Source of the DNA: Ramlibacter sp.
GTDB lineage: Bacteria; Pseudomonadota; Gammaproteobacteria; Burkholderiales; Burkholderiaceae_C
Assembly: GCF_029866045.1 (NCBI RefSeq)
Contig: NZ_JARXAB010000023.1
Coordinates: 16,927 to 80,926 of the forward strand
DNA length: 64,000 nucleotides
Reading direction: 5' to 3'
The notes under the pieces: model-generated
What the model was told of the DNA's origin: nothing
The model's database searches: none
The model's input: the letters and a program-made list of their open reading frames with translations, nothing else
Made by a program: the position numbers and the translations under genes
In this document: positions 26,381 through 35,333 of the stretch, in pieces
Layout: each line of letters opens with the position of its first letter
Position numbering within the stretch: the stretch's first letter is position 1

Positions 26381-27487
26381 ATGGGTGAACAGGCAGTATC
26401 GGCAGCGTGGATCGCGGGCGTTGTGGCGTTTGCCACCAGCCTGCTGATCGTGCTCACCCGTCACTGGCATGGCCGCTTCACTCTGGACGGCACCCAGGGC
26501 GTGCAGAAATTTCATGCTGCGCCCACGCCGCGCATCGGAGGCCTCGCGGTCGTCCTGGGCTTGGTGATTTCCCTCAACGTTCTGGCGCCGGCGGTCGCAC
26601 AGATCCTGGGTGCGCTTCTGCTCTGCGCGGTCCCTGCTTTTTTCTCCGGCTTGGGCGAGGACCTCACCCGCCGCGTCAGCGTCCGCACCCGCCTGCTGGC
26701 CACACTGGCCAGTGGCGCGCTGGCCTGGTGGCTGGCCGATGCCGCGCTGCGCCGGCTGGACATCCCCGTGCTCGACTCTTGGCTGGCCTGGGCACCTGTT
26801 TCCCTGCTCTTCACCGCGTTTGCGGTCGGGGGTGTCGCCAACGCCATCAATATCGTTGACGGCTTCAACGGACTGGCCGCCGGCATCGTGCTCATCGCAC
26901 TGGCGGGCCTGGGTCTGCTGGCCCAGGGAGCTGGCGACACCGCAGTCGCCTCGGTATGCCTGGTTGTTGGCGCAGCAGTCCTCGGCTTTGCGCTGGTCAA
27001 CTTTCCTCTGGGCAAGATCTTCCTTGGCGATGGCGGTGCGTACCTGCTCGGGTATCTCCTGGCGGCGCTGGCGGTCCTGGTCAGCACGCGCAACCCCCAA
27101 ATCTCACCCTGGGCCGCCCTCATGGCCTGCGCCTATCCCATCTTGGAGGTCGCTTTCAGCGTGGTGCGGCGCATCCGCAGACAGCATCCGGCCGGTCATC
27201 CAGACCGCCTGCACCTTCACAGCCTGATCAACCGGCGGATCATTCGCAAGCGCTTTGCGCCCCTGTCGGCCACCCTCCAGAATTCCGCCGTTTCGCCCAT
27301 CGTCTGGGGGCTGGCAGCGGCCCCTGCCGCCTGCGGGCTCCTGTTTCGGGACAGTACCCCGCGCCTGATGACGGCGACGCTGCTCTTTGCCTTGCTCTAC
27401 GCGATCGCTTATCTGCGGCTGGTTCGCTTCTCATGGTCCTGGCGTGCACGCCGCCCAGTTCTGCCTGGCGCAGTGAGCAGCCGCTGA
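26381..27487 (+). CDS. Undecaprenyl-phosphate sugar-1-phosphate transferase (WecA/MraY family)
   Basis: This polytopic enzyme moves a sugar phosphate (often GlcNAc-1-P) onto undecaprenyl phosphate, the first step of a surface polysaccharide. The 368-residue protein has about ten membrane helices. Signature loops are HAAPTPRIGGLAVVLG, the Asp-rich NAINIVDGFNGLAAG, FLGDGGAYLLGYLLA and the histidine loop HPDRLHLHSLINRR. These match the WecA/TagO group rather than MraY. A Wzz-like gene follows nine bases later, but no glycosyltransferases adjoin it, so the polymer is unknown. Confidence 0.9.
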   Translation: MGEQAVSAAWIAGVVAFATSLLIVLTRHWHGRFTLDGTQGVQKFHAAPTPRIGGLAVVLGLVISLNVLAPAVAQILGALLLCAVPAFFSGLGEDLTRRVSVRTRLLATLASGALAWWLADAALRRLDIPVLDSWLAWAPVSLLFTAFAVGGVANAINIVDGFNGLAAGIVLIALAGLGLLAQGAGDTAVASVCLVVGAAVLGFALVNFPLGKIFLGDGGAYLLGYLLAALAVLVSTRNPQISPWAALMACAYPILEVAFSVVRRIRRQHPAGHPDRLHLHSLINRRIIRKRFAPLSATLQNSAVSPIVWGLAAAPAACGLLFRDSTPRLMTATLLFALLYAIAYLRLVRFSWSWRARRPVLPGAVSSR

Positions 27488-27496
27488 GCGCACACC

Positions 27497-28513
27497 ATGA
27501 CTGCCCGCCCGACTGACCCCGGCATTCACGGCTTGGCCGTGGCCGCCGTTGATGGCGGCTTCGATGGCAACCGCGCTCGAGATGCCGATCGCGATTCCGC
27601 TCGCGATGCCGATCCCGCTGCTGATCCCGCTGCTGATCCCGAATTGGGCCTAGCAGACCTGCTCCTGGTCCTCGCAGAGAACGCCCGCTTGCTCGTGATC
27701 GGCCCCGTGCTTGCGGCGCTGGTCGCTCTGGCCCTTGGCAGCCTGCTTCCCCAGCGCTGGGAGAGCGTCACCCTTTTGCGGGGCGCCTCGCCGACGCTGG
27801 TCACGGTGGTCACGAGTCCGGCGGTCCTGCTACCGGTGGCCCGCGCCCAGGGGCTGGCGGCGGGCCAGTCCACTGATGAGGCGGTCGAGAAGCTGCGCGG
27901 CCGCATCAAGGCGAGCTTCAACCCCAAGGATCTGGTGCTCACGCTGGCCGTTGTCGGCGATTCGCCTCTGGCGGCCCAGGCCCTCGGCCTTCGTATCTTC
28001 GAGCAGCTCAAAATTGCCTCGGCACCCGCAGGCTCCGAGAAGGCGCGTTTCGAGACCCAAATGGCCGACATCAACCGCCGCGAAGAGCAGATCGACGGCC
28101 CGATTGCGGCGCTCTCGGCCCGCCTGCGTGATACGCCACCTGCCGTTGCATCGGAACTCTCCCGCAGCTTCGGCCAGCTGATTTCAACGGCCCACCAGCT
28201 CAACTCCGATCGCATGGCAATCGCCAAGCAGCTGGCTGGCGTCGACGAGTCCCATCTGCTGCAGGCGCCCTCCCTGCCGGATCGGGCGCAGGGCCGCAAG
28301 CTCGCGCTGGTGGCTCTGGCCGCCGCACTGGGCGTTTTTTGCCTGCTGCTGGTCGTGGCCTTTTTTCGCCTTGCGCTGCGCGCAGCAGAGGGCGACCCCG
28401 CGTCAGCGCCCAAGCTGCTTCTGGCGCGTGAAGCCTGGCGCCGCGCCATCGGGCGGGAGGGGGCCGCGCCTGGCAGGCGTAGGCCGACTGGGCCTCGAGC
28501 GCGCCCGCGCTGA
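27497..28513 (+). CDS. Wzz-like polysaccharide chain-length/co-polymerase protein
   Basis: This 338-residue inner-membrane protein has the layout of Wzz-type co-polymerases: one N-terminal membrane helix (LLVIGPVLAALVALALGSLL), a helical periplasmic part (~100-270) with coiled-coil potential, a Pro-rich approach (LLQAPSLPDRAQGRK) and a C-terminal helix (LALVALAAALGVFCLLLVVAFF). No tyrosine kinase domain is fused. The N-terminus has a short ADPAADPAADPE repeat coded by a tandem 12-base unit. It is next to a WecA-like gene, which supports the role. Confidence 0.75.
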   Translation: MTARPTDPGIHGLAVAAVDGGFDGNRARDADRDSARDADPAADPAADPELGLADLLLVLAENARLLVIGPVLAALVALALGSLLPQRWESVTLLRGASPTLVTVVTSPAVLLPVARAQGLAAGQSTDEAVEKLRGRIKASFNPKDLVLTLAVVGDSPLAAQALGLRIFEQLKIASAPAGSEKARFETQMADINRREEQIDGPIAALSARLRDTPPAVASELSRSFGQLISTAHQLNSDRMAIAKQLAGVDESHLLQAPSLPDRAQGRKLALVALAAALGVFCLLLVVAFFRLALRAAEGDPASAPKLLLAREAWRRAIGREGAAPGRRRPTGPRARPR

Positions 28514-28690
28514 ACCTGGTAGCTCATAGGCGAGCCAGCCAGATCCCGGCAGGCAAAGCGGCTCAATGGCGCCACCTCAGCGGATCTCTCCCCAGCGTGA
28601 TCTCCCGTTTTGATCTCCCGCCGCCTGCCGCTCCAACTGCGCCGCGCCCGACTAGACTCCTGTTTTTTAACGTCCGGATTCCCGCATCCC

Positions 28691-29551
28691 ATGAGCTCCG
28701 TCGACCTCCTCGTTCGCGCCCAGCCCTTCATCCAGCGCTTGCAGGGCAAGACCCTCGTCATCAAGTACGGCGGCAATGCCATGGCCGACCCGGCCCTGCA
28801 GCGCGCCTTTGCCGAGGACGTTGTTTTTCTCCAGATGGTGGGTATCCGGCCGGTGGTGGTTCACGGCGGGGGGCCGCAGATCGAAAAAGGCCTCGAGAAA
28901 ATCGGTAAGAAGGGGCACTTCATCCAGGGCATGCGGGTCACCGACACCGAGACGATGCAGGTCGTCCAGTGGGTGCTGGCCGGCGAGGTTCAGCAGGAGA
29001 TCGTGGGGCTCATTCTTCAGGCCGGCGCCCGAGCGGTCGGTCTGGCCGGGCCCGACGGTGGCTTGATCCGGGCCCGCAAGCTGCAACTGCCCGACGCGCA
29101 GGACCCGACCCTGCTGCACGACATCGGCCAAGTGGGTGATATCACCTCAATGGACACCGACATCATCCGCTCGCTCCAGAGCGCGGGCCTCATCCCTGTG
29201 GTTAGCCCCATCGGCTTCGGTGAGGCGGGCGAGATCTACAACATCAACGCCGACGTCGTCGCTTCCCGCCTGGCCACCGAGCTGCAGGCCGACAAACTGC
29301 TTCTTCTGACCAACATCGCCGGGGTGATGGACAAGGCCGGCCAGCTCCTGCCCGAGCTGAGCTCGCAGCGCATCGACGCCCTGTGCGCCGATGGCACCAT
29401 TTCGGGCGGCATGATCCCCAAGATCGCTGGCGCTCTGGACGCGGCCAAGGCCGGCGTGGGCAATGTCCATATCATCGACGGGCGCGTTCCCCATGCCTTG
29501 CTGCTGGCGGTCCTGACCGACGAAGCTATCGGAACAGTGATCCGCTCCTAG
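28691..29551 (+). CDS. argB: Acetylglutamate kinase
   Basis: ArgB phosphorylates N-acetyl-L-glutamate, the second step of arginine synthesis. From ATG 28691 ([17 protein letters not shown]) it has 286 residues. Motifs are [11 protein letters not shown] (phosphate loop Lys), [19 protein letters not shown] (substrate loop), [18 protein letters not shown]-like [22 protein letters not shown] and ISGGMIPKI. The presence of an N-terminal helix with QPFIQ suggests the arginine-inhibited hexameric type. argJ, the enzyme for the acetyl cycle, lies at 54.8 kb. Confidence 0.96.
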   Translation: MSSVDLLVRAQPFIQRLQGKTLVIKYGGNAMADPALQRAFAEDVVFLQMVGIRPVVVHGGGPQIEKGLEKIGKKGHFIQGMRVTDTETMQVVQWVLAGEVQQEIVGLILQAGARAVGLAGPDGGLIRARKLQLPDAQDPTLLHDIGQVGDITSMDTDIIRSLQSAGLIPVVSPIGFGEAGEIYNINADVVASRLATELQADKLLLLTNIAGVMDKAGQLLPELSSQRIDALCADGTISGGMIPKIAGALDAAKAGVGNVHIIDGRVPHALLLAVLTDEAIGTVIRS

Positions 29552-29570
29552 AGGTTCGCGGGCTAGGGGT

Positions 29571-29640
29571 TTGTTCATCAAAATTAGCTCTTAATATCTA
29601 TATAAAGCTCTTCCAATTAGTCTTTTCGTCTGATACCTTT
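29571..29640 (+). promoter_or_regulatory. AT-rich promoter region with direct repeats before the response regulator
   Basis: This stretch is far more AT-rich than its surroundings. TTGTTC (29571-29576) and TATCTA (29595-29600) are 18 bases apart and could be -35/-10. AGCTCTT occurs twice in direct orientation (29586-29592 and 29606-29612), 20 bases apart, which suits OmpR-type regulators that bind direct repeats one or two helical turns apart. Autoregulation is inferred, not shown. Confidence 0.5.
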
Positions 29641-29671
29641 AAGCCTCCTAATGCTGTAGGGGGATCAGGCG

Positions 29672-30478
29672 ATGCGACTTTTGCTCGTGGAAGACGACGT
29701 GATGGTGGCCAGCGGCATCAAGCTGGGGCTCACTGGCGAGGGCTACGCGGTGGACTGGGTGGGCAGTGGGGAGCGGGCGGAGCAAGTGCTTCGGGCCGAA
29801 AGTTTCGACGCTGCCATCATTGACATCGGTCTGCCCAATATGGACGGGCTCGAATTGACCCGCAGGCTGCGCAAGCCGGACATGGCCAGTCACGGCATGC
29901 CGGTTCTCATACTCACCGCGCGCGACGCCCTCAATGACCGGGTGCAGGGCCTCGATCTGGGCGCTGACGACTACCTGGTCAAACCCTTTGAGCTTCCCGA
30001 GTTGCTGGCCCGGCTGCGGGCCTTGCTCCGGCGATCGCAGGCGGCAACGTCCTCGGTGCTCTCCTTCGGGCAGGTGGAGCTTGACACCGCCACCCGCCGG
30101 GCCGGTGCCCGCAAGGACCCCGACATCTTCGTTCCCATCGAGCTGGGGCCGCGCGAATGGACGGTGCTCGAGTACCTTCTGATGAACGCCCCCAAGCCCG
30201 CCAGCAAAGACAAGCTGCTGCAGGCCCTGACCGGCTGGGACAAGGAAATCACCCCGAATGCGGTTGAGGTCTACATCTCGCGGCTTCGCGCCAAGCTCGA
30301 GCCGCATGGCGTCGGCCTCAAGTCCATACGAGGCTTTGGCTATCGGCTGGAGGTGCGTGAGCCGTCAGTCCCGGCGCCTTCGGGAGCGATAGACGAAATG
30401 CCAGCACGGGATGCCACCGTGGCGGATACCTCCTTGGCGGTCCTGCCGACGCTGGGTGCGACTGGCGCAGGCGCCTAA
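29672..30478 (+). CDS. OmpR-family response regulator
   Basis: This 268-residue regulator has a receiver domain (LLVEDDVMV with D8/D9, phosphoacceptor D51 in AAIIDIGLPNMDGLEL, K104 in YLVKPF) and a winged-helix DNA-binding domain (LGPREWTVLEYLLMNAPKPA, AVEVYISRLRAKLEPHGVGL, RGFGYRLEV). It resembles the QseB/TctD group. The last ~35 residues are an Ala/Thr/Pro-rich tail not needed for the fold. It is 45 bases upstream of its cognate kinase gene. Confidence 0.93.
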   Translation: MRLLLVEDDVMVASGIKLGLTGEGYAVDWVGSGERAEQVLRAESFDAAIIDIGLPNMDGLELTRRLRKPDMASHGMPVLILTARDALNDRVQGLDLGADDYLVKPFELPELLARLRALLRRSQAATSSVLSFGQVELDTATRRAGARKDPDIFVPIELGPREWTVLEYLLMNAPKPASKDKLLQALTGWDKEITPNAVEVYISRLRAKLEPHGVGLKSIRGFGYRLEVREPSVPAPSGAIDEMPARDATVADTSLAVLPTLGATGAGA

Positions 30479-30523
30479 TCGCGGGTCTGCCCGCGTTCAG
30501 CGCCGTCACCGCAACGCCCGTCT

Positions 30524-31339
30524 ATGCGGGAAATGTTCCTTTCCCTCAGGCGCCGGCTGCTCCATCGCCTGCTTGCGCCGCTCCTGGCCGAGCAGGCCGA
30601 GCACCAGCGCCGATTCATCGCCGACGCGGCGCACCAGTTGCGAACGCCGCTGGCCGGCTTGCAGTCCCAGGTAGAGGCCTGGGCCCAGGCGGCCCGGCGC
30701 ATCGTGCCCCCTGGGGGCAGTGGCAGTCTGCTGGTCCCTGTCGACCAGGTCGACAAGCTTCGCAACGCCACCCGTCGCACCACACAACTGGCCAATCAGC
30801 TGCTGGCTCTCTCCCGCGCCGAGGCCCGAACCACCAGCGACCATCCGATGGAGCCTGTAGACCTTCGCGCACTGGCAGGGGGCGTCCTCGAAACCTACCT
30901 GGACCGGGCCGCTGCGCGACGCATCGACCTGGGAATGGCCCTGGAAGGCGATGGACCCGAGCCCGCCCGCGCCTGGGGTCAGGAGTGGTTGCTGAGGGAG
31001 CTCTTGGCCAACCTGGTGGACAACGCCATCAAGTACACCCCTGAAGGCGGCACCATCACCATTGGCGGCGGCCTGCGCCCGGGCGGCCCGGCCTGGCTTT
31101 CAGTCGAGGACGACGGCCCCGGTGTCCCGGAGGCGCTGCTGCCACGCCTCTTGGACCGCTTCTACCGGGTGCCCGGCAGCACCGGCGAGGGCACCGGCCT
31201 GGGCCTGGCCATCGTCGACGAAATTGCCCGGGTCCACCGCGGGCGGCTCCTCCTCGGTGCCGGCGCTGAAGGGCGCGGGCTGCGGGTGGTGATGGAATGG
31301 CCTGGCTCGCGGGCCCCTCTGGCCAGCGCCGAGCCCTGA
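30524..31339 (+). CDS. Histidine kinase lacking its membrane sensor region
   Basis: This 271-residue kinase has a full catalytic core: phospho-His H37 in FIADAAHQLRTPLAGL, N box ELLANLVDNAIKYTPEGG, G1 VEDDGPGVPE, F box LLDRFYR and G2 GEGTGLGLAIV. It resembles the QseC/TctE kinases, which usually have about 450-500 residues with two membrane helices and a periplasmic domain. Here the N-terminal MFLSLRRRLLHRLLAPLL, typical of the start of those kinases, joins almost directly to the AEQAEHQRRF segment before the H box. The pattern suggests an in-frame internal deletion of the sensor. The product may be soluble or only peripherally bound. Confidence 0.85.
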   Translation: MREMFLSLRRRLLHRLLAPLLAEQAEHQRRFIADAAHQLRTPLAGLQSQVEAWAQAARRIVPPGGSGSLLVPVDQVDKLRNATRRTTQLANQLLALSRAEARTTSDHPMEPVDLRALAGGVLETYLDRAAARRIDLGMALEGDGPEPARAWGQEWLLRELLANLVDNAIKYTPEGGTITIGGGLRPGGPAWLSVEDDGPGVPEALLPRLLDRFYRVPGSTGEGTGLGLAIVDEIARVHRGRLLLGAGAEGRGLRVVMEWPGSRAPLASAEP

Positions 31340-31498
31340 TGGGCAGCGAGACCTGTCCCCGCCCTACTCCAGGCGGCCTAGAGCCGAGGCCAAAAGATAC
31401 GCAGGTGAGCGCGCACTCATGACCTTTGCCGCACCGGGACAACCCGTGGCGAGAGCGTCTTTTGCCTGTGCGAGAATGCCCGAAACCAACCGTCTGCC

Positions 31499-32146
31499 AT
31501 GCCCGACGCCGAGTCCTCCCTGCCCTCTGACAACGACGCCCAGGCGCCGGCTGTTGCGCCTGCGCGCAAGCGCCCCAAGCCCGGTGAGCGGCGGGTCCAG
31601 ATCCTTCAGGCGCTGGCCACCATGCTCGAGCAGCCGGGTGCCGAGCGCATCACCACCGCCGCGCTAGCAGCCAAGCTGTCGGTCAGCGAGGCAGCCCTTT
31701 ATCGCCACTTCGCCAGCAAGGCGCAGATGTTCGAGGGGCTGATCGACTTCATCGAGGAGACAGTGTTCTCCTTGATCAACCAGATCCAGTCCCGGCAGCC
31801 TGGCGATGCCTTGCGCCAGACCGCTGGCATCGTCTCCGTCGTGGTGCAGTTCGCCGAGCGCAACCCGGGCATGACCCGCGTCATGGTAGGAGACGCCCTG
31901 GTCTTCGAGCACGAGCGGCTGCAGCAGCGCATGAACCAGTTCTTTGACAAGCTCGAGGCGGCCCTGCGCCAGTGCCTGCGCGAGGCCATGGAGGCCGCTG
32001 ACACCGCCACGCCCACCGTCGACGCCCAGGTTCGGGCCTCCCTGCTTACCGCCTTCCTGCTCGGGCGCTTGCAGCGCTTTGCCCGCTCGGGCTACCGCAA
32101 GTCACCCTCCGAGCACCTCGACGCTTGCCTGGCCCGGATGCTCTGA
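31499..32146 (+). CDS. slmA: Nucleoid occlusion factor SlmA (TetR fold)
   Basis: SlmA binds chromosomal sites and blocks FtsZ assembly over the nucleoid. The 215-residue protein has a polar N-terminus, a TetR-type helix-turn-helix (ITTAALAAKLSVSEAALYRHFASKAQMFEGL) and SlmA-type downstream segments (FIEETVFSLINQI, ERNPGMTRVMVGDALVFEHERLQQRMNQFFDKLE). SlmA genes near argB are usual in Betaproteobacteria; here a two-component system lies between them. zapD, which also acts on FtsZ, is elsewhere in the window. Confidence 0.92.
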   Translation: MPDAESSLPSDNDAQAPAVAPARKRPKPGERRVQILQALATMLEQPGAERITTAALAAKLSVSEAALYRHFASKAQMFEGLIDFIEETVFSLINQIQSRQPGDALRQTAGIVSVVVQFAERNPGMTRVMVGDALVFEHERLQQRMNQFFDKLEAALRQCLREAMEAADTATPTVDAQVRASLLTAFLLGRLQRFARSGYRKSPSEHLDACLARML

Positions 32147-32250
32147 GTCCGTAGGCCCTGCTCCCCGCGCGCGCCGGCACGCTCGGTCGCCCACCGCCAA
32201 GTTCCCGAGCAAAGCAGGCATCGAACCTGTGGGAACCATGGTAAAAATAG

Positions 32251-32264
32251 AACGACCGTTCGTT
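32251..32264. promoter_or_regulatory. Putative TetR operator
   Basis: AACGACCGTTCGTT is an imperfect palindrome (ACGA-CCGT-TCGT core) 22 bases before the TetR gene, in an AT-rich stretch that looks like the promoter. It resembles ACGAACGTTCGT-type sites bound by TetR regulators of fatty-acid genes. Autoregulation and control of the downstream beta-oxidation genes are inferred. Confidence 0.5.
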
Positions 32265-32286
32265 TTATTTCGTAGAGTCCGACGCC

Positions 32287-32952
32287 ATGGCCGATCCCGT
32301 CCTGTCTGAACCCCCCCCAGCTGACACCGCCGAGTCCAGGCCTGGACGCAACCTGCACAAGGGCCAGCAGACCAAGGCCGCCATTCTCGATGCCGCGCTG
32401 GCGCTGGCTGGCCAGGTCGGCCTTGAAGGCCTCTCCATCGGTGCCCTGGCGGAGGTCGCCGGCATGAGCAAGTCCGGCGTCTTCGCGCATTTCGGCTCGC
32501 GCGAAGAACTTCAGATTTCGGTGGTGCGCGAGTACCACCGCCGTTTTGAAGACGAGGTGTTTTTTCCGGCGATGAAGGCCTCCCGCGGCCTGCCACGCCT
32601 GCGCCAGTTGTTCGCCAACTGGATCTTGCGCACCTCGATCGAGATCGACTCGGGCTGCATCTACATCAGCGGCGCGGTCGAGTTCGACGACCGGCCGGGC
32701 CCGGTGCGCGACGCCCTCGTGGAGTCGGTGCGCATCTGGCATGCGGCGGTACATCGCGCCATTGCCGGTGCCAAGCAGGCCGGTCATCTGAAGGCCCAGA
32801 CGGACGAGGACCAGCTGCTGATGGAGATCCATGGCCTGATCCTGGCCCTGCACTACGAGGCGCGCTTCCTGCGCAACCCCGGCTGCATTCCCCGCGCCCA
32901 TCACGGATTTGACAACCTGCTGCGCCAGCATCTGACCGACGCGGCATCCTGA
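32287..32952 (+). CDS. TetR/AcrR-family regulator of the beta-oxidation cluster
   Basis: This 221-residue repressor has an N-terminal helix-turn-helix (LSIGALAEVAGMSKSGVFAHFGSREELQ) and a helical ligand domain (SGCIYISGAVEFDDRPGPVRDA onward) of the kind seen with acyl-CoA-responsive TetR proteins. It sits 49 bases upstream of an acyl-CoA dehydrogenase gene in the same direction, with a palindrome just before its own start. The likely ligand is an acyl-CoA or fatty acid, which is inference from context. Confidence 0.88.
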   Translation: MADPVLSEPPPADTAESRPGRNLHKGQQTKAAILDAALALAGQVGLEGLSIGALAEVAGMSKSGVFAHFGSREELQISVVREYHRRFEDEVFFPAMKASRGLPRLRQLFANWILRTSIEIDSGCIYISGAVEFDDRPGPVRDALVESVRIWHAAVHRAIAGAKQAGHLKAQTDEDQLLMEIHGLILALHYEARFLRNPGCIPRAHHGFDNLLRQHLTDAAS

Positions 32953-33001
32953 CCGTATCCCCCAATCTGTCCCATATTTCCCCGTTTCCAAGGAGATCCC
33001 C

Positions 33002-34798
33002 ATGCCCAGCTACGTTCCGCCCCTGCGCGACATGCAGTTTGTTCTGCACGAGGTTTTGCAGGTCGCCGGCGAATTCAAGGCCCTGCCGGCCCATGCCGAG
33101 GTTGACGAGGGCACGGTCAACGCCATCCTGGAGGAGGGCGGTAAGTTCGCCAGCGAGGTGATCGCGCCCCTCAACCGCGTTGGCGACGAGGAGGGCTGCA
33201 CGCTCGACCGCGCCACCCATGAAGTCACCACCCCCACCGGCTTCAAGGCGGCGTTTGCCAAGTACGTGGAAGGCGGCTGGCCCGCCCTCTCGGCCGACCC
33301 GGCCTACGGCGGCCAGGGTCTGCCGATCGTGCTGAACCAGTGCTTCTACGAAATGCTCAACAGCGCCAACCAGGCCTGGACCATGTACCCGGGCCTGACC
33401 CACGGCGCCTACGAGTGCCTGCACGCCCATGGCACGGAAGCGCAAAAGCAGATGTACCTGCCCAAGCTCACCAACGGCGAGTGGACCGGCACCATGTGCC
33501 TGACCGAGCCGCACTGTGGCACGGACCTGGGCATGCTGCGTACCAAGGCTGAGCCCCAGCCCGATGGCAGCTACCGCCTCACCGGCCAGAAGATTTTCAT
33601 CTCCGCCGGGGAGCACGACTTTGTCTCCAACATCGTCCACCTGGTGCTGGCCCGCCTGCCCGACGCGCCGGCCGGCAGCAAGGGCATCAGCCTGTTCATC
33701 GTGCCCAAGTACCTGGTGAACCCCGACGGGTCGCTGGGCGCGCGCAACGGCATTTATTGCGGCGGCCTCGAACACAAGATGGGCATTCACGGCAATGCCA
33801 CCGCCCAGATGGTGCTCGATGGCGCCGTCGGCACGCTGGTGGGTCAGCCGCACAAAGGCCTGGCGGCGATGTTCATCATGATGAACGCCGCCCGCATCGG
33901 CGTGGGCATGCAGTCCCTGGGCCTGACCGAAGTGGCCTACCAAAACGCCCTGGCCTACGCCAAAGACCGCCTGCAATCGCGCAGCCTGTCTGGCCCCAAG
34001 ATGAAGGACAAGCCGGCCGACTCCATCCTGGTGCACCCCGACGTGCGCAAGATGATCCTCACCGCCAAGGCCTATGCCGAGGGTGGCCGCGCGCTCAACC
34101 TGTTTTGCGCGCTGTTGATCGACCGTGAGCTCAATCACCCCGACGAGAAGGTGCGCAAGGACGCCGCCGAGCTCGTGGCCCTGCTCACGCCCATCGTCAA
34201 GGCCTTCATCACCGATAACGGCCACATCGCCACCAACGCCTGCATGCAGGTCTTCGGCGGTCACGGCTTTATCAAGGAATGGGGCATGGAGCAGTTCGTG
34301 CGGGACAACCGTATCAACATGATCTACGAGGGCACCAACACCATCCAGTCGCTCGACCTGCTGGGGCGCAAGGTGCTGGGTAACCAGGGCGCCACGCTGA
34401 AAAAATTCGGCAAGCTGGTCGCGCAGTTGGTCGAGGAGGAAGGCGTCAACGAGAAGATGGCCGAGTTCATCAACCCGCTGGCCTACCTGGGCGACAAGAT
34501 GACCAAGTTCACCACCGAGCTGGGTTTTCGCGCCTTCCAGATCCCGGATGAAGTGGGCGGCGCCGCCGTCGACGACCTCCGGGGGGCCGGCCACCTGGTG
34601 TTCGGCTACTTCTGGGCTCGCATGGCCCAGGTCGCTCTGCGCCAGATCGAGGCCGGCAACTCCGACCCCTTCTACAAGGCCAAGCTGCAGACGGCGCGCT
34701 TTTACTTCGCCCGCCTGTTCCCCGAGACGGCCAGCCTGATGCTCACTGCCCGCAGCGGGGTGAAGGTGCTACTCGACACCGAGGAAGCGCTGGCCTGA
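33002..34798 (+). CDS. Acyl-CoA dehydrogenase (FadE-type, long form)
   Basis: This flavoenzyme carries out the first beta-oxidation step, introducing a trans-2 double bond into acyl-CoA. The 598-residue protein is the long bacterial type with an N-terminal helical extension (VPPLRDMQFVLHEVLQVAGEF) and a C-terminal extra domain. The flavin-binding TMCLTEPHCGTDLGMLRT, substrate loop KIFISAGEHDF and GGHGFIKEWGMEQFVRDNRI are visible, the last followed by the YEGTNTIQSLDLLGRK motif. It leads the degradative gene cluster directly after the TetR gene. Confidence 0.95.
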   Translation: MPSYVPPLRDMQFVLHEVLQVAGEFKALPAHAEVDEGTVNAILEEGGKFASEVIAPLNRVGDEEGCTLDRATHEVTTPTGFKAAFAKYVEGGWPALSADPAYGGQGLPIVLNQCFYEMLNSANQAWTMYPGLTHGAYECLHAHGTEAQKQMYLPKLTNGEWTGTMCLTEPHCGTDLGMLRTKAEPQPDGSYRLTGQKIFISAGEHDFVSNIVHLVLARLPDAPAGSKGISLFIVPKYLVNPDGSLGARNGIYCGGLEHKMGIHGNATAQMVLDGAVGTLVGQPHKGLAAMFIMMNAARIGVGMQSLGLTEVAYQNALAYAKDRLQSRSLSGPKMKDKPADSILVHPDVRKMILTAKAYAEGGRALNLFCALLIDRELNHPDEKVRKDAAELVALLTPIVKAFITDNGHIATNACMQVFGGHGFIKEWGMEQFVRDNRINMIYEGTNTIQSLDLLGRKVLGNQGATLKKFGKLVAQLVEEEGVNEKMAEFINPLAYLGDKMTKFTTELGFRAFQIPDEVGGAAVDDLRGAGHLVFGYFWARMAQVALRQIEAGNSDPFYKAKLQTARFYFARLFPETASLMLTARSGVKVLLDTEEALA

Positions 34799-34866
34799 AG
34801 GGCCTCTTCCCCTCTGCGCATCATCGCCACCGACCCGAACCCAAGACGCCCTATTTGGAGACCTGT

Positions 34867-35319
34867 ATGAACGCTCCCAACCGCTTCGCTCGCCTGCTCG
34901 CCGCTTTTTCGCTCGCCGCCACCGGCAGCGCCTGGGCCCAGATGACCCCGGTAGGCACCTGGCACAACATCGACGACAAGACCGGAGAGATCAAGTCCGA
35001 GATCCGCGTCTACGAGGCCGACGGGGGCGCTGTCCATGGTCGTGTCGAAAAGCTGCTTCGAAAAGACGCCAAGCCCGACAGCCGTTGCATGGACTGCGAA
35101 GGTGACCGCAAGGACAAGCTGATCGTCGGCCTGGAGATCATTCGCGGCGTCCGCAAGGTGGCCGGCAAGGACGTCTGGGAAGGCGGCAAGATTCTCGATC
35201 CGGAAAATGGTCGCGAATACAGCCTGCGCATTACCCCGATCGAGGGTGGTCGCAAGCTCGAGGTGCGTGGCTCTATCGCCTTTATTGGCCGCACCCAGAC
35301 CTGGGTGCGGGTACCGTGA
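34867..35319 (+). CDS. DUF2147 exported protein
   Basis: This 150-residue protein has a signal peptide (LLAAFSLAATGSAWAQ) and a DUF2147 domain (PVGTWHNIDDKTGEIKSEI, KDVWEGGKILDPENGREY, LEVRGSIAFIGRTQTWVRV), a small beta-barrel-like periplasmic fold of unknown function. The ATG at 34867 is preferred to 34855 because it gives the better signal. It is embedded between beta-oxidation genes, and its stop is 14 bases before the next gene's ATG. A lipid-related role is only a guess from context. Confidence 0.88.
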   Translation: MNAPNRFARLLAAFSLAATGSAWAQMTPVGTWHNIDDKTGEIKSEIRVYEADGGAVHGRVEKLLRKDAKPDSRCMDCEGDRKDKLIVGLEIIRGVRKVAGKDVWEGGKILDPENGREYSLRITPIEGGRKLEVRGSIAFIGRTQTWVRVP

Positions 35320-35333
35320 CCCGGGCGGACAAC

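Noticed and set aside
26096-27100. The upstream part of the 419-codon ORF ending in the acyl-CoA-binding protein
   Set aside because: It is antisense to the WecA-like gene and lacks any family resemblance; only the last 84 codons are the ACBP.
32666-34594. A 642-codon minus-strand ORF
   Set aside because: It mirrors the acyl-CoA dehydrogenase gene and has no recognisable domain.
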